This document shows, piece by piece, positions 4,450 through 6,134 of a DNA stretch of 6,134 bases. Origin of the DNA: UBA922 sp035438805 (lineage in GTDB: Bacteria; Patescibacteriota; Patescibacteriia; Magasanikbacterales; UBA922); contig DAORJA010000052.1 of the NCBI GenBank assembly GCA_035438805.1, forward strand, positions 1 to 6,134, written 5' to 3'. The notes under the pieces are model-generated. The model saw only the letters and a program-made list of their open reading frames with translations. It had not been told where the DNA came from and made no database searches. The position numbers and the translations under genes are program-made. Position 1 is the stretch's first letter. Every line of letters starts with the position of its first letter.

Positions 4450-4573
4450 CTCAGTTTTCCTATAGCGCTATTTACCAGAAGTAGTCCTATAGGAAGACTG
4501 AGAGAAACGCTCAGTCAGTGGAAACCTTGCGCCTGGCACAATGCTTGGTAAGAGGTGCTCCACAAGAGTGGAG
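4450..4573 (+). ncRNA. Structured 5' leader with alternative stems and a sequestered Shine-Dalgarno site
   Basis: CTCAGTTTTCCTATAG (4450-4465) pairs with CTATAGGAAGACTGAG (4487-4502) over 16 bp with a single G-U (4456/4496), enclosing a 21-nt loop. Its last arm, GACTGAG (4496-4502), can instead pair with CTCAGTC (4510-4516) across AGAAACG, so the two stems exclude each other. Further down, CTCCAC (4558-4563) pairs with GTGGAG (4568-4573) across AAGA, burying most of the GGAGG (4570-4574) that should start the 4584 gene. GTGGA (4518-4522) can also pair with TCCAC (4559-4563) and would free that site. This is the logic of a riboswitch, thermosensor or protein-responsive leader. It matches no class I know, and the ligand, if any, is unknown. 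Confidence 0.65.
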
Positions 4574-4583
4574 GTTAATCATA

Positions 4584-5045
4584 ATGGGAGAATACACGAT
4601 CGAGTTCAACCACAATGTGGATTTCGAGACCGCTGTCACGGATAGCGGGTGCTACTGGGCTAACACGAAGATCATCCCGCGTGAGAGCTTGCCGAGATAT
4701 ATCCCGAGTCATGGCATGTTGGAGGATAATAAACGCTGCCGACTCGTTTCGTTCAGCCGGACGACTGGAACCTGGGAGATCAAGAAGCGTCTGAAAGATA
4801 TGAACCTCAGGTCGGCCACCTTGCTCGAGCTCCTCGCATTCGCTGCTAAGTACCCAAACGAGCAGCAAGAGGGAAGTCCGATCATCGCTCTCGATGGATA
4901 CTATGATCATCGTGGGTTTCATCGCGTTCCGTACCTCGAAAAATCCTGGGACCAGCTCCTACTCGATTTCTGCTACGGTACTCCTATCGGGGGGTGGGAC
5001 AAATGCTGTCGGTTCCTCGTGGTCGAGATGAAGGGCAAAAGTTAA
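4584..5045 (+). CDS. Hypothetical protein, 153 aa, CPR-type conserved family
   Basis: The ATG at 4584 (MGEYTIEF) is chosen because GGAGG (4570-4574) lies nine bases upstream; an in-frame GTG at 4518 has no Shine-Dalgarno site and lies in the leader structure. The 153-residue product has no signal peptide or membrane segment. The middle reads LRSATLLELLAFAAKYPNEQ (77-96), then PIIALDGYYDHRGFHRVPYL, and the end GGWDKCCRFLVVEMKGKS. From memory, unverified, proteins with an LRxATxxELLAF-KYP segment, a PIxALG-like strand and a terminal RFLxV strand recur as hypotheticals in Parcubacteria; no function is known to me. The Trp/Gly/Cys-rich C-terminus suggests a compact beta-rich domain. Codons are G/C-ending, unlike the neighbouring trmB-like gene. 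It is transcribed alone from its own promoter, with a structured leader and trailer. Confidence 0.85.
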   Translation: MGEYTIEFNHNVDFETAVTDSGCYWANTKIIPRESLPRYIPSHGMLEDNKRCRLVSFSRTTGTWEIKKRLKDMNLRSATLLELLAFAAKYPNEQQEGSPIIALDGYYDHRGFHRVPYLEKSWDQLLLDFCYGTPIGGWDKCCRFLVVEMKGKS

Positions 5046-5228
5046 ACTATCTCTACTGAGTAAAGGGAGAGATGGTAAGCTTCATTTACCCTGGTGATAG
5101 TTGGGTGTGGTGATGACTCGTTGAGCTGAGACTCTGGTGTCTCTAGCTCCGAAGTGAAGTAGTTCTTTAGTAAAGATATGTTTCGCCACATGGATTGGTG
5201 AGAAGCGAATGCGCTGCTTCGAATGCGC
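5045..5228 (+). ncRNA. Structured 3' region of the 4584 transcript (or separate small RNA)
   Basis: No convincing gene lies in 5046-5280. Several stems can form: AACTATC (5045-5051) with GATAGTT (5096-5102); ATCTCT (5049-5054) with AGAGAT (5068-5073), partly exclusive with the first; GGTAA with TTACC near 5074-5090; GAGCTGAGAC (5123-5132) with GTCTC-T-AGCTC (5139-5149), ten pairs with one bulge; and GAAGC (5202-5206) with GCTTC (5216-5220). CGAATGCGC occurs twice, at 5206-5214 and 5220-5228. No internal promoter is evident, so a 3' UTR is likelier than an independent RNA. It matches no RNA family I recognise. Confidence 0.45.
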
Positions 5229-5233
5229 AAACC

Positions 5234-5267
5234 GCCCTGTATACACATACAGGGCATCATATTTTTT
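5234..5267 (+). terminator. Strong intrinsic terminator
   Basis: GCCCTGTAT (5234-5242) and ATACAGGGC (5247-5255) are perfect 9-bp arms around ACAC. A six-T run (5262-5267) follows after ATCATA. It ends the 4584 transcript. Confidence 0.85.
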
Positions 5268-5291
5268 ATAGGGGATTTTTACAATGATATT

Positions 5292-5320
5292 GCATCACGA
5301 AAGTGGTGTCTTTTTGTTTT
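5292..5320 (+). terminator. Second, tandem intrinsic terminator
   Basis: CATCAC (5293-5298) pairs with GTGGTG (5303-5308), one G-U, capped by a GAAA tetraloop and followed by TCTTTTTGTTTT (5309-5320). It lies 37 bp after the first terminator and just before the next promoter, so read-through into the 5402 gene is doubly blocked. Confidence 0.75.
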
Positions 5321-5337
5321 ATAACACCTAGGATATA

Positions 5338-5366
5338 TTGACAAAAAGGGTATTTTGTGATATTAT
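5338..5366 (+). promoter_or_regulatory. Near-consensus sigma70 promoter for the 5402 gene
   Basis: -35 TTGACA (5338-5343), exactly 17 bp, -10 TATTAT (5361-5366). Transcription would start near 5373, giving a 29-nt leader. GTCCTT (5372-5377) and AAGGAC (5384-5389) can form a small hairpin at the very 5' end. The promoter position excludes the upstream in-frame GTG at 5357 as start. Confidence 0.85.
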
Positions 5367-5401
5367 TTTTGGTCCTTACAACCAAGGACACGGAGAGTCT
5401 C

Positions 5402-6001
5402 ATGTACGGAACAGCAATCTTCTACTTCATCTTGGCGACGTTGGTCGCCATGGTGGAGATTGAAATCGAGGGCAAATACGGGTGGGCAGAAAAACTGCCA
5501 ACCTGGTGCCGAACGCACGGGTTCGCTGCTCGAGTGTACGGCGTCATCATGGCGAGTCGCCCTCTCACGGGGTACCACGCACTGATGTTTGTTCTCATTC
5601 CTATGTTCTTCCACTTGCCATTCGCATCAGGAATGGAGTGGTCGATCGAAGTAGAACTGCAGACTCTGGCGATGTATTTTGCCTGGTGTCCGCTCTGGGA
5701 CTTTCTCTGGTTCGTCTTGAACCCTCATTACGGGATCGGGCGATTTCAGAAGAAGTACATCTGGTGGCATGCGAAGGTCAAGTGGATCGGACGCGTGCCG
5801 CTCGACTATCTCGTCGGCATTGCGCTCTCGGTAGTCCTCGCTCTCGGCGCCGGACATCTGAGAGAACAACTGGTGATTCTCGGTACGCTCATGCTTCTTC
5901 TCGTCATCACGATCGCTCTTGCACCCAAGTTTCGGCGCTGGAGAATTAGGATGGACGAGAGGGATGATCGACCGCTGGCAGACATCTATCATCGCGACTG
6001 A
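5402..6001 (+). CDS. Conserved hypothetical multi-pass membrane protein, 199 aa
   Basis: The start is the ATG at 5402 (MYGTAIFYF), preceded by GGAGAG; the open frame begins at 5357, but that GTG overlaps the promoter. Five hydrophobic segments are seen: about 2-18, 58-76, 84-106, 133-152 and 156-174. The first ends in an acidic patch, EIEIEGKYGWAEKLPTW (19-35). The third carries CPLWDFLWFVLNPHYGIGRF (96-115), followed by WWHAK (121-125). These motifs look strongly conserved, and I recall similar hypothetical membrane proteins in CPR genomes (unverified); no function is known to me. The tail (about 176-199) is basic then acidic and probably cytoplasmic. Trp, Asp and His residues in the membrane-proximal motifs could form an active or binding site. 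Codons are G/C-ending. It is first in a unit with the gene at 6045. Confidence 0.85.
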   Translation: MYGTAIFYFILATLVAMVEIEIEGKYGWAEKLPTWCRTHGFAARVYGVIMASRPLTGYHALMFVLIPMFFHLPFASGMEWSIEVELQTLAMYFAWCPLWDFLWFVLNPHYGIGRFQKKYIWWHAKVKWIGRVPLDYLVGIALSVVLALGAGHLREQLVILGTLMLLLVITIALAPKFRRWRIRMDERDDRPLADIYHRD

Positions 6002-6008
6002 AACCCCA

Positions 6009-6024
6009 GACCACTATGGTGGTC
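6009..6024 (+). other. Small intergenic hairpin
   Basis: GACCAC (6009-6014) and GTGGTC (6019-6024) are perfect arms around TATG, in the 43-bp gap between the 5402 and 6045 genes. There is no U-tract, so it is not a terminator; it may mark an mRNA-stability or processing point in a two-gene transcript. Confidence 0.35.
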
Positions 6025-6044
6025 AACCATGAAGGAGTCTAGAG

Positions 6045-6134
6045 ATGAATACCAAAAACAAGTTCCTGCAGTGGCTCTTCTCGACGTGGTTCGCGCAGCT
6101 CTTCGGCCACATCTTCATCGGCGGGTGGTGTTAC
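6045..6134 (+). CDS. Start of a hypothetical gene, cut by the window edge
   Basis: Only 30 codons are present: MNTKNKFLQWLFSTWFAQLF then GHIFIGGWCY. The ATG at 6045 follows GAAGGAG (6031-6037), seven bases away. Nearly every third position is G or C, matching the 5402 gene and supporting this frame over an ATG at 6029 in another frame. The hydrophobic, aromatic-rich N-terminus suggests a membrane or membrane-bound protein. It probably shares a transcript with the 5402 gene. No family can be assigned. Confidence 0.7.
   Translation, partial: MNTKNKFLQWLFSTWFAQLFGHIFIGGWCY

Noticed and set aside
4518..4583. In-frame GTG extension of the 4584 gene
   Set aside because: No Shine-Dalgarno site; the bases take part in leader pairings, and GGAGG plus ATG at 4584 is a better start.
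5109..5155. TGATGA...hairpin...CGAAG resembling a second hammerhead
   Set aside because: The stem does not directly follow GATGA, the base after GAA is not A, and no cleavage-site strand pairs with it.
5206..5228. Direct repeat CGAATGCGC as a possible CRISPR or iteron
   Set aside because: Only two 9-nt copies 14 nt apart, with no spacers or further units.
5284..5331. 15-codon ORF after AGGGG between the two terminators
   Set aside because: It overlaps the second terminator hairpin, has poor Shine-Dalgarno spacing and no promoter of its own.
5482..5949. 155-residue frame on + and 121-residue frame on - inside the membrane protein gene
   Set aside because: Both are Arg/Ser/His-rich shadows of the GC-rich 5402 gene, without Shine-Dalgarno sites.
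6029..6134. Alternative open frame from ATG at 6029
   Set aside because: The Arg/His/Val-rich product lacks the G/C third-position pattern seen in the 6045 frame, which has a better-placed GGAG.

Overview
The window looks like bacterial chromosome from a small-genome lineage, most likely Patescibacteria/CPR (Parcubacteria-like). This rests on the rnpA-yidD pair with the SPDHG form of YidD, a tRNA without encoded CCA, a TrmB-type regulator, a universal YchF GTPase, and several short hypothetical proteins of a kind I associate with CPR genomes. That assignment is inference. An rnpA-yidD pair together with one near-perfect and one weaker parS-like site suggests an origin-proximal location.

Layout: 1-539 holds the 3' part of rnpA (apparently frameshifted in this sequence) and yidD on the + strand. 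540-1158 is a self-contained + strand unit: a TTGACA promoter overlapping the yidD stop, a long leader hairpin, a 103-residue hypothetical gene, then a type III hammerhead ribozyme and an intrinsic terminator. 1159-1227 holds a REP-like palindrome. ychF (minus) occupies 1228-2301. A minus-strand SPFH/band-7 membrane protein follows (2434-3099) with its own promoter, palindrome and terminators. 3190-3395 is AT-rich and non-coding but rich in inverted repeats. tRNA-Arg(CCU) and a trmB-like regulator are on the minus strand (3396-4266). The regulator is preceded by two copies of one palindrome, 53 bp apart, that flank its promoter. Divergently, 4379-5267 is another + unit: strong promoter, about 170-nt structured leader with alternative stems and a sequestered Shine-Dalgarno site, a 153-residue hypothetical gene, and a structured 3' region ending in tandem terminators. 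A consensus promoter then drives a 199-residue membrane protein (5402-6001) and the start of another GC3-rich gene (6045 to the edge).

Two gene classes alternate. Core genes (rnpA, yidD, ychF, trmB) are AT-rich with little sign of a Shine-Dalgarno site. The hypothetical genes (692, 3099, 4584, 5402, 6045) favour G/C at third positions and have strong Shine-Dalgarno sites. Most also have recognisable sigma70 promoters and elaborate RNA structures. The most notable single element is the hammerhead ribozyme at 1072-1124, in the 3' UTR of a small CPR-like gene just ahead of its terminator.
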